Assembly: GCA_003818605.1 (NCBI GenBank)
Contig: RPQS01000025.1
Span: forward strand, 1-51,964
Reading direction: 5' to 3'
Length of the DNA: 51,964 nucleotides
Origin: Candidatus Zhuqueibacterota bacterium
GTDB taxonomy: Bacteria; Electryoneota; RPQS01
The notes beneath the pieces were generated by a model, which was not told the origin of the DNA, did not search any database, and saw only the letters and a list, made by a program, of their open reading frames with translations. The translations under genes and the position numbers were made by a program. Within the stretch, counting starts at the first letter, position 1. Each line of letters starts with the position of its first letter. Shown in pieces: positions 1 to 8,895 of this stretch.

Positions 1-658
1 ATTCATCCGGATGGCGCAGCGAAACGAAGGCGAAATCCATTTCGAAATCCGGGAAAGGCAGCGTCGCCGTCCAGCGAATGGTTTCCACCGCGGCGTCACG
101 TGCCCATTTCAATTGGTCGGTGAAAGCCTTGAGAGTGCGTAAGTCCGGCAAACGGTAAAAACCTCCGACGCGGACATTGACCGGATGAATCTCCCGCCCG
201 CCGACAATCGTCATTAGCTCATTGCCGATCTTCTTGAGCTTCAATCCGCGCTTAACTGCATCAGGATGATCTTTAGCTAATTGCAGCCCGTCTTCATAAC
301 CGAGAAAATCGGGAGCGTGCAGCATGTAAATATGCAGACCATGACTTTCGATCCACTCTCCGGCAAAGAGCAGCCGCCGCAGATCGCGAATGCCGCTATT
401 GACCCGTACGCCGAAGGCGGCTTCAATCGCTTGACAAGCGCTCATCTGATAAGCCACCGGACAGATTCCGCAGATGCGGGCCGTGATATCAGGCACTTCT
501 AAAAAATGCCGTTCGCGCAGGAACGCTTCAAAAAAACGCGGCGGCTCGAAAATGCGCATTTGCACGTCCACCACGCGGTCATCGCGCACCTTAACAGAAA
601 TCCCGCCTTCACCTTCCACGCGGGCCAGAAAATCCACTTTCACCGATTTACTTTTCAT
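1..658 (-). CDS. hydA: Group 3b [NiFe] hydrogenase large (alpha) subunit, N-terminal part
   Basis: This is the catalytic large subunit of a cytoplasmic bidirectional [NiFe] hydrogenase (sulfhydrogenase alpha). It holds the Ni-Fe centre and interconverts H2 with protons and electrons. Only the first 219 codons are in the window; the frame is open at base 1, so the C-terminal nickel-binding motif is outside. The N-terminal L1 motif RICGICP is visible, with Cys63 and Cys66 as expected Ni ligands, preceded by the typical VEGEGG segment near residue 14. The ATG at 656-658 is chosen because GGGAGAG lies just upstream and the start overlaps the delta-subunit stop (648-650), implying translational coupling. 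It is the last visible gene of a beta, cNMP-binding, gamma, delta, alpha operon. The assignment to group 3b rests mainly on the neighbours. Confidence 0.92.
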   Translation of the reverse strand, partial: MKSKSVKVDFLARVEGEGGISVKVRDDRVVDVQMRIFEPPRFFEAFLRERHFLEVPDITARICGICPVAYQMSACQAIEAAFGVRVNSGIRDLRRLLFAGEWIESHGLHIYMLHAPDFLGYEDGLQLAKDHPDAVKRGLKLKKIGNELMTIVGGREIHPVNVRVGGFYRLPDLRTLKAFTDQLKWARDAAVETIRWTATLPFPDFEMDFAFVSLRHPDE

Positions 659-1427
659 GGGATTCACTCTCCCGGCGGAACGGTTCGGCGCACGCGTTGA
701 AGCTGCGGAAGGCGCGCAGCAGCGCATCCTCTTTCATTCCCAATTGACGGAAACCGGCGGACAACGACGACGTGTTCGGAGTTTCCTTCGGACCGAAGCA
801 GCCGTAGCAGCCGCGATGGAACGACGGACACAACGCTCCGCAGCCCGCGTGCACGACCGGTCCTAAACACGGAATCCCTTTGGACACCATCACGCACGTT
901 ATACCCTTGAGTTTGCATTCGAGACACACACTGTGCGGCAGAATCTGCGGTTTGCGTCCGTTGAGAAAAGCGCTGAGGACTTCAATCAGGTGCGCTTTGC
1001 TGATCGGACAGCCGCGTAACTCGAAATCCACGAACACGTGATCGGAAATCGGCGTGGATTTCTTCAGCGTGTCAATATAATGCGGCGACGCGTAGACGAT
1101 GGAGAAGAATTCCTTGACGTCCTTAAAATTCCGTAACGCTTGAATACCGCCGGATGTGGCGCAGGCACCGATGGTAATCAGGACTTCCGATTCCCGGCGG
1201 ATGCGGTGAATGCGTTCCGCATCGTGCGGCGTGGTAATCGAACCTTCCACCAGCGACAGCGTGTACGGTCCTTTGACAACGGCGCGCGTGGCTTCGGGAA
1301 AATAAGCGATCTGCACGACGTCAGCTATCGCGAGCAGCTCATCTTCGCAATCCAGCAGACTCAATTGACATCCGTCGCACGAGGCGAATTTCCAAACGGC
1401 TACTTTGGGTTTGGGCTGCGTTTTCAT
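648..1427 (-). CDS. hydD: Group 3b [NiFe] hydrogenase small (delta) subunit
   Basis: This 259-residue small subunit passes electrons between the Ni-Fe site of alpha and the gamma/beta electron-transfer subunits through iron-sulfur clusters. Visible cluster ligands include the CDGCQ motif near residue 17, GACATSGG in the middle, LRGCP, and a cysteine-rich C-terminal third (CLEC, then several Cys ending in [10 protein letters not shown]) able to bind two further clusters. There is no Tat signal, so the enzyme is cytoplasmic. The longer reading with a start at 1499 would extend far into the gamma gene, so I chose the ATG at 1425-1427 (MKTQPKPK), which begins one base after the gamma stop codon. 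This tight spacing is typical of translational coupling in hydBGDA-type operons. Confidence 0.93.
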   Translation of the reverse strand: MKTQPKPKVAVWKFASCDGCQLSLLDCEDELLAIADVVQIAYFPEATRAVVKGPYTLSLVEGSITTPHDAERIHRIRRESEVLITIGACATSGGIQALRNFKDVKEFFSIVYASPHYIDTLKKSTPISDHVFVDFELRGCPISKAHLIEVLSAFLNGRKPQILPHSVCLECKLKGITCVMVSKGIPCLGPVVHAGCGALCPSFHRGCYGCFGPKETPNTSSLSAGFRQLGMKEDALLRAFRSFNACAEPFRRESESHEK

Positions 1428-1428
1428 A

Positions 1429-2265
1429 TCAGATTTCCCGCTTCCTGAGCCAGTCGCGGATCGAATCGTAAGAATACACCGGTCCATCCTTGCAGACAAA
1501 CGTCGGACCGAACTGGCAGTGGCCGCACAATCCGATGCCGCATTTCATGTTGCGCTCCATGGACAGATAAATGCGGGAATCGGCGACGCCGCGCTTCTGT
1601 AATTCCATGATCGCATAGCGCATCATAATCTCCGGCCCGCAGACCATGGCGATAGCCGTATGCGGATCGAAGGGAGCTTTCGAAATCAGGCGGGTCACCA
1701 CGCCCACGCTGCCTTTCCATCCCGTTGTGGCGCGATCCACCGTGATTCCGACTTCGACATCGAATCGCCCGCGCCATTGCTCCAGCTCGCGTTCGTAAAG
1801 CATATCCTGCGGTGTGCGGGTGCCATATAAGAGCGCCACCTGTCCATACTCTTCCCGATGCGACAGAATATGATAAAACGCGGGGCGAAGCGGAGCCAGT
1901 CCGATGCCGCCCGCCACCAGTACGACGTCGCAGCCGCGCGCCTGTGTGATCGGCCACGAACTGCCGAACGGGCCGCGAATGCCCAGCAGATCCCCTTTCT
2001 TCAATTTCCGCAAAGCTTCCGTGACGTGTCCGACGGCGCGCGTCGTATGCACCAGAGCTTGCGATTTGCCGGGATCTCCGCTGATGCTGATCGGCACTTC
2101 ACCAACGCCGAAAGCGTAGAGCATATTGAACTGCCCGGCGGCGAAGGCGAAATTGCTCTTTCCGCCCGCAGGCTCCAATTCCAGCGTGAACGTGTCGTGC
2201 GTCTCCTGCACCGTGCGTTTCACGCGGAAGGGTAAGGGAGTCATTTGCTCGCGAACACTGGCCAT
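1429..2265 (-). CDS. hydG: Sulfhydrogenase gamma subunit, FAD/NAD(P)-binding oxidoreductase
   Basis: This 278-residue flavoprotein of the ferredoxin-NADP reductase / dihydroorotate dehydrogenase electron-transfer (PyrK-like) family links the hydrogenase to NAD(P)(H). The N-terminal half is the FAD-binding barrel, followed by a Rossmann-like NAD(P) domain with [10 protein letters not shown] near residue 120 and the CGPE segment near 210. The C-terminus carries a cysteine cluster ([11 protein letters not shown], then a further FVC) matching the [2Fe-2S] site of the family. It starts five bases after the stop of the cNMP-binding gene and ends one base before delta. With beta, gamma and delta all present, the enzyme is best read as a soluble NAD(P)-reducing hydrogenase or H2-evolving sulfhydrogenase; the direction in vivo is not visible from sequence. 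Confidence 0.92.
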   Translation of the reverse strand: MASVREQMTPLPFRVKRTVQETHDTFTLELEPAGGKSNFAFAAGQFNMLYAFGVGEVPISISGDPGKSQALVHTTRAVGHVTEALRKLKKGDLLGIRGPFGSSWPITQARGCDVVLVAGGIGLAPLRPAFYHILSHREEYGQVALLYGTRTPQDMLYERELEQWRGRFDVEVGITVDRATTGWKGSVGVVTRLISKAPFDPHTAIAMVCGPEIMMRYAIMELQKRGVADSRIYLSMERNMKCGIGLCGHCQFGPTFVCKDGPVYSYDSIRDWLRKREI

Positions 2266-2270
2266 GATGA

Positions 2271-2741
2271 TCAGCCTTTTACCCGACGGGTTGAATATAA
2301 ATCCAAAAGCTGCATAACCACCGCTTCCATTCGATCCACCATAATGGGAACGAAACGGCGCAGCAGTTCACGATCCAATTCGTGATCGTTCTCGCATTTG
2401 GTACGAAGACATTTTGCATCCAGTGCAATTGCGAGCGTCATTTTAACCGCTCGGGCGTCGAAATGCCAGCGATACGGAGGGATCAGCCAGGACCATCCCA
2501 GCGTATCCCCATCGGTCAGCGTGGTCAAGGTAACCGCGCCGTGCCCGGGCAAATACGCGTCGAGAGCAACCATTCCTTTGCGGACCACGTAGAACACATC
2601 CGCTTCACCGTCTTCTCGAAAGATGATTTCGCCCTCATTAAAGCGTACGTTCTTGGCGCAACCCACGAGCAACTTCAAGTGCTCGGAACTCATCCCTTGG
2701 AACAATGGGTGTTCCGCCAACAACGGTTCAATCGTTTCCAT
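2271..2741 (-). CDS. Cyclic nucleotide-binding domain protein within the hydrogenase operon
   Basis: This 156-residue protein consists of one Crp/Fnr-type cyclic-nucleotide-binding beta-barrel ([11 protein letters not shown] at the N-terminus, then [20 protein letters not shown]). It is too short to carry the winged-helix DNA-binding domain of a true Crp/Fnr regulator: after the barrel only an alpha-helical tail to residue 156 remains. The start ATG at 2739-2741 overlaps the beta-subunit stop by 14 bases and is preceded by GAGG with good spacing, so it is co-translated with the hydrogenase. I infer a post-translational sensor or accessory role for the complex. Such stand-alone cNMP-type proteins are known next to group 3b hydrogenases in several bacteria. 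Whether it binds a nucleotide is unknown. Confidence 0.85.
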   Translation of the reverse strand: METIEPLLAEHPLFQGMSSEHLKLLVGCAKNVRFNEGEIIFREDGEADVFYVVRKGMVALDAYLPGHGAVTLTTLTDGDTLGWSWLIPPYRWHFDARAVKMTLAIALDAKCLRTKCENDHELDRELLRRFVPIMVDRMEAVVMQLLDLYSTRRVKG

Positions 2742-3879
2742 CGGGAACCTCTTTGATTGTGACGCGGTGCTTAAGAGCCGTCGCTTCTTCCGTCAAGTCT
2801 ATGCCCGCCGGGCACCATGTGATGCAGCGCCCGCAGCCGACGCATCCCGGCGTGCCGAATTGATCCACCCACGTGCCCAATTTATGAGTCAGCCAGTGGC
2901 GGTATCTGGCGCGAACGGATGACCGGACGCTGCCGCCGTGAATATACGAGTAATCAAGGGTAAAGCACGAATCCCAACGTCGCACGCGCTGAGCGGTGGT
3001 GCCGCCGAGGTCGGTTCGATCTTCGACCGTGGCGCAGAAGCACGTGGGACACACCATGGTGCAGTTGGTGCAGCTCAAACAGCGCGCCGCCACGTCATCC
3101 CAGCGGGGATGTTCCACCGCCTCGTAGAGAATATCTCTCAGTCCGTTTGTATCCAGCTTTCGTACTTGACCGGATGCGGCCGCGCGTGTGACCTGTTCCA
3201 CCCATTTTATGTCTGAAGCGGCGGCTTCCTTATGGGGTATGGCAGCAAGAATCTCTCCGCCCTTGAGGGATCCTATTTCTACGACAAACCGGTGCCCGTG
3301 TTCATCTATCCGTTCGGTTAGGCACAGATCGAAATGCGAAGCCGCTCGCGGCCCGCTTCCCATGGAAGCGCAAAAGCAGGTGGCGGCACTGTCCAGGCAA
3401 TTCACGGCGATAATAAAAATATTTTTCCGCAATTCGCTGTACGTAGCATCGGCGTACGGTCCTTGCATCATCACACGGTCTTGGATGAGAATCGCCGCCA
3501 GTTCGCAGGCACGCACTCCAAGAAAGGCGTAGTGCGGCGGTTTCCCCGCTGTACCGGCGGGCTGCAAACCCGAGCGCACGCCTTCCCAAAGTACGGTCTG
3601 CGGAGGATGCAGAAAGCGTTTCCAAGACTGCGGGCCGCAATGATACCCGAAGAATGCCTGATCTCTGCGTTCCTGTAAACGATATCGGGCGGGCGATTGT
3701 TCATCCGCCCAACCCGCGGGCAAATCCTCTACCGTGGTGACTTCACCGTGCACGATAGAGCCGTCCACGACCGTTGGGCCAACCACCGTATAGCCGTATC
3801 GCTGAAGCTCCGTCAACAAGCTTGATAAAGCTTCTCTTTCCAGAACTAAAGGAACAGGCTGTGTCGTGGATTTCACCAT
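2728..3879 (-). CDS. hydB: Sulfhydrogenase beta subunit, dicluster 4Fe-4S ferredoxin
   Basis: This 383-residue iron-sulfur subunit carries electrons between the hydrogenase core and the flavin-containing gamma subunit; in characterised sulfhydrogenases it is also implicated in polysulfide reduction. Two cysteine clusters are visible near the C-terminus: CLSCTNCTMVCPTCFC near residue 263 and CVGCGRCITWCP near residue 348, each able to ligate a [4Fe-4S] centre. The N-terminal two thirds match the long HydB-type domain. The ATG at 3877-3879 lies about 28 bases downstream of the start site predicted from a strong promoter (3915-3943), with AGGA upstream, and opens the operon. Confidence 0.92.
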   Translation of the reverse strand: MVKSTTQPVPLVLEREALSSLLTELQRYGYTVVGPTVVDGSIVHGEVTTVEDLPAGWADEQSPARYRLQERRDQAFFGYHCGPQSWKRFLHPPQTVLWEGVRSGLQPAGTAGKPPHYAFLGVRACELAAILIQDRVMMQGPYADATYSELRKNIFIIAVNCLDSAATCFCASMGSGPRAASHFDLCLTERIDEHGHRFVVEIGSLKGGEILAAIPHKEAAASDIKWVEQVTRAAASGQVRKLDTNGLRDILYEAVEHPRWDDVAARCLSCTNCTMVCPTCFCATVEDRTDLGGTTAQRVRRWDSCFTLDYSYIHGGSVRSSVRARYRHWLTHKLGTWVDQFGTPGCVGCGRCITWCPAGIDLTEEATALKHRVTIKEVPDGND

Positions 3880-3914
3880 GCTTAATCCTGAATCCTGCGA
3901 TGAAAATTTGTGAA

Positions 3915-3943
3915 AATATACGCTTTTTCCACCTTCTTGTCAA
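3915..3943 (-). promoter_or_regulatory. Promoter of the hydrogenase operon
   Basis: On the minus strand there is TTGACA (3938-3943), a 17-base spacer and TATATT (3915-3920). The predicted transcription start is near 3908, giving a leader of about 28 nt before the hydB ATG. The same architecture recurs at several other genes in the window. Confidence 0.75.
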
Positions 3944-3984
3944 GTATCTCCGGAGCGGAGTGTTCGCCGTCCGGGGTCGCAAAG

Positions 3985-4015
3985 AAAAGCGGCTTCGCAT
4001 GTTAGCGAAGCCGCT
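3985..4015 (-). terminator. Intrinsic terminator of the first C25 peptidase gene
   Basis: An 11-bp perfect inverted repeat (3988-3998 with 4005-4015, AGCGGCTTCGC arms, 6-nt loop) is followed on the minus strand by a T-rich run. It lies 27 bases past the stop codon at 4042. Confidence 0.85.
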
Positions 4016-4041
4016 GAAAATCCATGGCCGATAGATGATAT

Positions 4042-7000
4042 CTACCGTGCCGATGTCACAAGGTAGAACCGTTTCAAGTACGTGTCCGCCTCGTTCGTGA
4101 TAGTGCAGGTTGTTGCCGAAACGGTGGCGATAGGCGCTTCGATAAAGCTGGAGGGATCGTTGGATGCATACACATTGTAAGAAGTCGCGTTCGGAACCGC
4201 ACTCCAGCGGAGAATAACATCCGCACCCGAGACTTGGATGGAAAGATCCGTCACGGCATTCGGAACTCCCACAATCATGGTCACGGGAACCGTCACAACG
4301 GTTTCATCCGGATCATTCGACGTGATCGAGATCTGTCCGGTGTACGTGTCTGCGGCCAATCCGGTGGCGTCAAAGGTCACCGTTAGCGGTGTGGATCCCG
4401 ACGGATTTACCGTACCGCTGGTTGGCGACACTCGCAGCCACGGCTGAACCGCCGTAAAGCGGATTGCCAGATTCGACACGAGATATGCCGCATTGTATAC
4501 GACCTGCAGGCCGTCCGTTCCCGTAGCATTCTCGATGCCGATCGTTAGATTGTTCACCGTGCCCGAAACGCTCTGATATTGGAAGAAAATCTCGCCCGAA
4601 GAGTAGAGAATCGCTTCAAATGTGTACAGACCGGGGTAGGTTGTTCCGAAATGCGGTATGCTGTCCCACTGCACGATGAAGCGGCTGTTGGTGGCATCAT
4701 TATAATAATAAATGCCGGCACCGTTCTGCGGGCTTAAATCGTCCCAAAGTGGAGCCAACATGGCGTTCGGCAGCCGGCCGCTGGGGATTTCCCGATTGCC
4801 GTAATCGGTGGTGTCGCCGCTGAAATGGAGGATGCCGTTGGAACTGATTCGCGCCGCCGTATAGGTCGTGCCGTATAGGGGGAAGCCCCACGGCAGAGTT
4901 ACGCCAAAATGCTCGTCATCTCCGGTGGTATTCAGCCGCGTCCCGATTCCGGCAATTTCCACCCAATTGTATACCGGCCCGCCCGCTTCATTGCTGTCAT
5001 ACCAGCGATAGCCGAACGTATCCGGCCCGCCCTGATTGTCCAGCGTTCTCGATCCGTGCCTCGGATCCGCTTGATCTTTTGCCAAGATCAAATCAGGGTA
5101 CTCTTCCCGAATTGCCGCGAGCCGTGTGCTGTTCGTTGTAGCGGAGGCCGAGAAAATCAAATCCGCCTGTCCGATGTTGTCAAGAGCAAGTGTACGGGTT
5201 GTGGAAGCCTCCGGATCAAGGCCGACTTCAAACAACGCCGGATTAACGCTGATGTCCGGGTAAGGTATCGGGGCAATGGGCGGGAAGATGATGTAGTCCA
5301 GCCACGCGCAGTCGCTGCCGCTGCTGAGCGATCCGTCCTTCAGATAGCGCCAGAGGAAAGTATGATTTCCTGCCGTTACCGCGAATGCGGCTTGCGTCCA
5401 CGCAACGGTGCCCGACCATTGTGCCTGCTGTGCTCCGTCAATATAGAACCGCAGATAGTCGTAGCCGGATTCGGAAGAAACCTTGTAGTAAAACCGGATT
5501 GTATCTGCCGCTAAAATGGTAACCGTGACCGATAGATCGCTCGTGTCGCTGTGTGTGATGGTGCCGGATTTCGCGCAATAAACGCCTTCCTGCGGATCGG
5601 TGGAAGTGATGGTCCACGGGAGATTCCCGCCCGGTGTCCACGGGAAGCGCGTGAAGTTCCCTGTTTCGAAATCCTCCAACACCAAGCCGATAGCCAGCGA
5701 AAACGATCCGGTAGTCGCGTAGTTCGTACCGGTCATATCTACATGGAAAGGCGCGGCGTGTCCGATAGGAGCTTCAGTATCAATTGTAACGGCAAACGTC
5801 ACAACGTCCGTCGCGCCGGCAGCCAACGATGCCAAACTGCCGCTGTTGTCCGTGATGACAACATAGGGATCGGCGGAGGATAACAGCGCTGCGAGATTCA
5901 CGACCAGAGCGGAGCCATTGTTGGTCAAATTGACGTCCAGTGTCGCGCTTTCTCCGGGATCAAGCCGCCCATTGTTGTTTCCGGACGGATCGTGCACGGT
6001 GACCGTTCCCACGGTAATTTCTGGGGCATGGGCGGTAATATTGAATCCGTCCGTCCATTCGTTGCTCGCGTTATCGGTTGCCGTGACGACAACGGCGATC
6101 ACGTGTCCGTCGGGGACGTTGGTGGCTACAACCGCTTCGAAGCCGTTGGTGATAGTTGCGCTCTGTCCGGAGAGAATCGTACCGTAGCTTTCCGTTGCAT
6201 CGGTAAATGTCAGGTATGGATCCACTGTGGAAAGAGTCACGTTCACTCCGGCGGCGGATACCGTGCCGACATTTTCTTCCGTAAGAGTCAGGTCAAGGGT
6301 CTCACCGAAGTCGGCCAGCCCGTTGCCGTTGCCGCCCGCCGCATCATTAATGACTTCTGCGGACGTGACAACATACGGGCCGGAATTGGGGATGACCTGA
6401 ATCGAATCAATCACCGGAATGCGGCCTTGGCGCGTGATAACGATATGCGCGTAGCCAGGCGCGGTGATGGCGGCATAATTCAGTGTCAGCGAACCGCTCG
6501 TTCCCACTAAACCCGCGGCCAGCAGTTGACCGCCCGAACTGAAACCGACGTATGAATACGGATTCGCCGTAACCGTGAACGAGGTTTGTCCGATGAAAAT
6601 CGGATCCGGATAGCTGACGGTATTGGCCGTGGGAACTCCCAGATACGTCGTTAAAGAGGGATCGCCCATCAGCGAATAAATTTCCCAATAATAGTTTATG
6701 CGGCTGCTGTTCCCTTCCACGACGGCGATGTTGCCCGCCATAATGAAGCCGTATTGCGTCGTGTACCAATTCGGGAACGTTTCGCTGTGATCGTGGAACA
6801 TTCCATCGTATGCGCCGCGATGAGCTGCATCATACACCGGATTGACCGCCACGGCTTTGGCTCCCACGCCCCACCAATAGTCTTCATCCCAATACGAGTT
6901 GTTCGTTCCGCCGATGTAGCCGATGGCGCCTTTGTTTTCGGCTCGCAGTAGAGCTTCGGCGAAGCAGTTCGCCACGTCGAACTTGCTTGTCAGGCAGCAA

Positions 7001-8481
7001 TTCCCGACCATCGTGCCATATTTGTGCGCGTTGGTCATATTGGCCACATCCGATACCGAGAACGAAGGATCCGCCCAGCCGCTCGAACTGCCGTGCGCCG
7101 TATAATTCATATAGCCCCGGCCCTCGCTGGCATTCGCCAGAACCAGTGCATCCGAACTTCCCGATTCGGGATAGAGATACGTATTGGATGTCAGGCCGTG
7201 CGCCGTGTTGAAGTAATACGTCGTGCCGTAGTTGATCTGCCCGTTGCCGTAGGTCGGAGCGTTATCCGCATCCACACCGGCAATCATCACGCAGCGTCCC
7301 AGATAGCTGGGATCGGGCATTTCATAGCGTTCGTATTCCAGCGTCTTGTCAATCTGCGGCTGCAGTTCGTCCGTTGTGCGTGCCGAAAACCGACCGAAAT
7401 AAATTTCCGGCATGTAATCCGATCCGGCCAGCCGCACATAAGTCAAATCCGTATAGTGGCTGGAGACGCCGCTCCAGACCGGAATCTGAGCGGTATCGCC
7501 CACAAACAGCACAAAGCTCGGAGCCGGGTCTTCGGTTGTGCCCGCATCGTATAAGCCCTGCAAATATGCTTTAATCGAAGTTGCCGTGGAACCCACGGCG
7601 GGTTCGCCCTTATAGGCAACGATGACGTTGTAGCCCTGTTTTCTCTTCCAGTCTACGAACGGCGCGAGCTGCGCGGCAAACATCGAATGAGAGATAATCA
7701 CGTACTTGATCGGATAGCGCGTCAGGTCTTCATCAAGCGAAGAATCGCGCCGGTAGTTCAGTACGGATTGACTATAGATGGATTCGAAGTAGGGTGAATA
7801 CGTTTTTGTGTGCATGTCCCGCGTGGCAATGTAATCACCGCCGTTGAAATGCACGGCGATTTCGATATTGTTATACACAGCCAGAGTCTTTTGCTCGGGA
7901 TTGTACTTCACCGGTTCCACGGTAATCACAAACAAACGCAGACCGCGCATGATTCCCAATTCTTCCGCCGTCACGAGCGGATGGTCATCATAGGAGTTGC
8001 GCGAGTACGCGGTCGCTTTGTATTCGAATGGTACGTCTTCCGGTCTCTGGCTTTTCGACAGCGACGGCTGCGCCGGCATTAACGGATACTCAATCGAGTG
8101 ATCGGTTAATTTGATTTCGCTGCGATCAAACCGGGCGGCTTCCACGATAACCTCCGCACCCAGCGGTACGGCAATGATGCGCCGCTCGAGTGGCAAGGCC
8201 GGTTCGCCGATCCGATTGCTATACGCAAAACCGGGCACGCTGATCCGGCTGAAGGTGCCCATGCGGGTTTGCACGTTAAAACTTTCCAAACCGCTGAACC
8301 GGAACGACAAATCAATTCCGTCCTCGCGGTTGCTGACCAGCTTGAATCCTTCATCCACCGCTGCTGACCGGGTCATTCCATCAAGCGAGACCCACTTGGC
8401 ATCCGAAGCGGCTTGAACCATCGAAAGATTCAGTCCGGTCACGAAGCAGGTTAATAATACCAAGCGCAAAAAAGTTTTCAT
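4042..8481 (-). CDS. Secreted gingipain-like C25 cysteine peptidase with multi-module C-terminal tail
   Basis: This 1479-residue exported protease has a signal peptide (residues 1 to about 24), a C25 propeptide-like region with the IGEPALPL segment, and a gingipain catalytic domain (about 265-640). The catalytic pair is visible: His463 in TAHGSSSGW and Cys496 in GNCCLTSKF. Their spacing of 33 residues equals that of RgpB His211/Cys244. Downstream come CARDB-like beta-sandwiches, a jelly-roll-like domain, an ASPM-SPD-2-like strand region, a nidogen-like module of about 190 residues (GPVYNW to WDDLSP to IGIENATGTDGLQ), a BACON-like module ending in SNDPD, and a terminal Fn3-like module that ends FYLVTSAR. 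The ATG at 8479-8481 is chosen over an in-frame start at 8547 because GGAGG sits 8 nt upstream and it opens the signal peptide. PorU sortases are also C25 proteins, but the long tail favours a secreted protease. Confidence 0.9.
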   Translation of the reverse strand: MKTFLRLVLLTCFVTGLNLSMVQAASDAKWVSLDGMTRSAAVDEGFKLVSNREDGIDLSFRFSGLESFNVQTRMGTFSRISVPGFAYSNRIGEPALPLERRIIAVPLGAEVIVEAARFDRSEIKLTDHSIEYPLMPAQPSLSKSQRPEDVPFEYKATAYSRNSYDDHPLVTAEELGIMRGLRLFVITVEPVKYNPEQKTLAVYNNIEIAVHFNGGDYIATRDMHTKTYSPYFESIYSQSVLNYRRDSSLDEDLTRYPIKYVIISHSMFAAQLAPFVDWKRKQGYNVIVAYKGEPAVGSTATSIKAYLQGLYDAGTTEDPAPSFVLFVGDTAQIPVWSGVSSHYTDLTYVRLAGSDYMPEIYFGRFSARTTDELQPQIDKTLEYERYEMPDPSYLGRCVMIAGVDADNAPTYGNGQINYGTTYYFNTAHGLTSNTYLYPESGSSDALVLANASEGRGYMNYTAHGSSSGWADPSFSVSDVANMTNAHKYGTMVGNCCLTSKFDVANCFAEALLRAENKGAIGYIGGTNNSYWDEDYWWGVGAKAVAVNPVYDAAHRGAYDGMFHDHSETFPNWYTTQYGFIMAGNIAVVEGNSSRINYYWEIYSLMGDPSLTTYLGVPTANTVSYPDPIFIGQTSFTVTANPYSYVGFSSGGQLLAAGLVGTSGSLTLNYAAITAPGYAHIVITRQGRIPVIDSIQVIPNSGPYVVTSAEVINDAAGGNGNGLADFGETLDLTLTEENVGTVSAAGVNVTLSTVDPYLTFTDATESYGTILSGQSATITNGFEAVVATNVPDGHVIAVVVTATDNASNEWTDGFNITAHAPEITVGTVTVHDPSGNNNGRLDPGESATLDVNLTNNGSALVVNLAALLSSADPYVVITDNSGSLASLAAGATDVVTFAVTIDTEAPIGHAAPFHVDMTGTNYATTGSFSLAIGLVLEDFETGNFTRFPWTPGGNLPWTITSTDPQEGVYCAKSGTITHSDTSDLSVTVTILAADTIRFYYKVSSESGYDYLRFYIDGAQQAQWSGTVAWTQAAFAVTAGNHTFLWRYLKDGSLSSGSDCAWLDYIIFPPIAPIPYPDISVNPALFEVGLDPEASTTRTLALDNIGQADLIFSASATTNSTRLAAIREEYPDLILAKDQADPRHGSRTLDNQGGPDTFGYRWYDSNEAGGPVYNWVEIAGIGTRLNTTGDDEHFGVTLPWGFPLYGTTYTAARISSNGILHFSGDTTDYGNREIPSGRLPNAMLAPLWDDLSPQNGAGIYYYNDATNSRFIVQWDSIPHFGTTYPGLYTFEAILYSSGEIFFQYQSVSGTVNNLTIGIENATGTDGLQVVYNAAYLVSNLAIRFTAVQPWLRVSPTSGTVNPSGSTPLTVTFDATGLAADTYTGQISITSNDPDETVVTVPVTMIVGVPNAVTDLSIQVSGADVILRWSAVPNATSYNVYASNDPSSFIEAPIATVSATTCTITNEADTYLKRFYLVTSAR

Positions 8482-8588
8482 CCGACATTCCTCCGCGAAA
8501 ATACATATGTCTTCGGTCATCGCTTGAAGCAAATCCTGACTTTTCAAACCATGCGACTTCCGCCTGTCATCGCCATGTTATTAAAGAT

Positions 8589-8617
8589 ATTCTACGAACA
8601 AATCCGCCGAATAGCAA
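8589..8617 (-). promoter_or_regulatory. Candidate promoter of the first C25 peptidase gene
   Basis: On the minus strand TTGCTA (8612-8617), a 17-base spacer and TAGAAT (8589-8594) lie about 108 bases upstream of the ATG at 8481. The -35 box matches four of six and the -10 box five of six consensus bases. Confidence 0.5.
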
Positions 8618-8808
8618 GAACTAATCGTCCGGTATGGGAAAATTGTATCAAAAACTGTCCAATCCCTGTCTGTCCCTATTCATTCGCCTTTTTAACCATT
8701 CTGCTCAGTATCAAACCACTTGTATTTAGGGAAATTCGCCGATTGGCACTCCCGAAAAATCGAGCAACTCTGACCCTTCGAGACAGAAAGTCGGAACTGA
8801 GTATAAAA

Positions 8809-8838
8809 TTGGGCTGGTTGGAAAAAGACTGGTAAAAT
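8809..8838 (+). promoter_or_regulatory. Weak candidate promoter of the M14 carboxypeptidase gene
   Basis: TTGGGC (8809-8814), an 18-base spacer and TAAAAT (8833-8838) precede the ATG at 8896 by about 57 bases. The -35 box is poor, so this is tentative. Confidence 0.3.
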
Positions 8839-8895
8839 CGCCGTTTTCATATTATATTTCAGTGACACGCGTGATTGTGTTATGCGAGGAAAAAC

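Larger units (their letters stand above)
8482..8895. other. Divergent intergenic region between C25 and M14 peptidase genes
   Basis: These 414 bases have no coding signal. They hold a good minus-strand promoter (8589-8617) and a weaker plus-strand candidate (8809-8838). The two genes encode proteases with the same tail modules, so shared control is possible. I see no tRNA or convincing operator repeat here. Confidence 0.6.
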
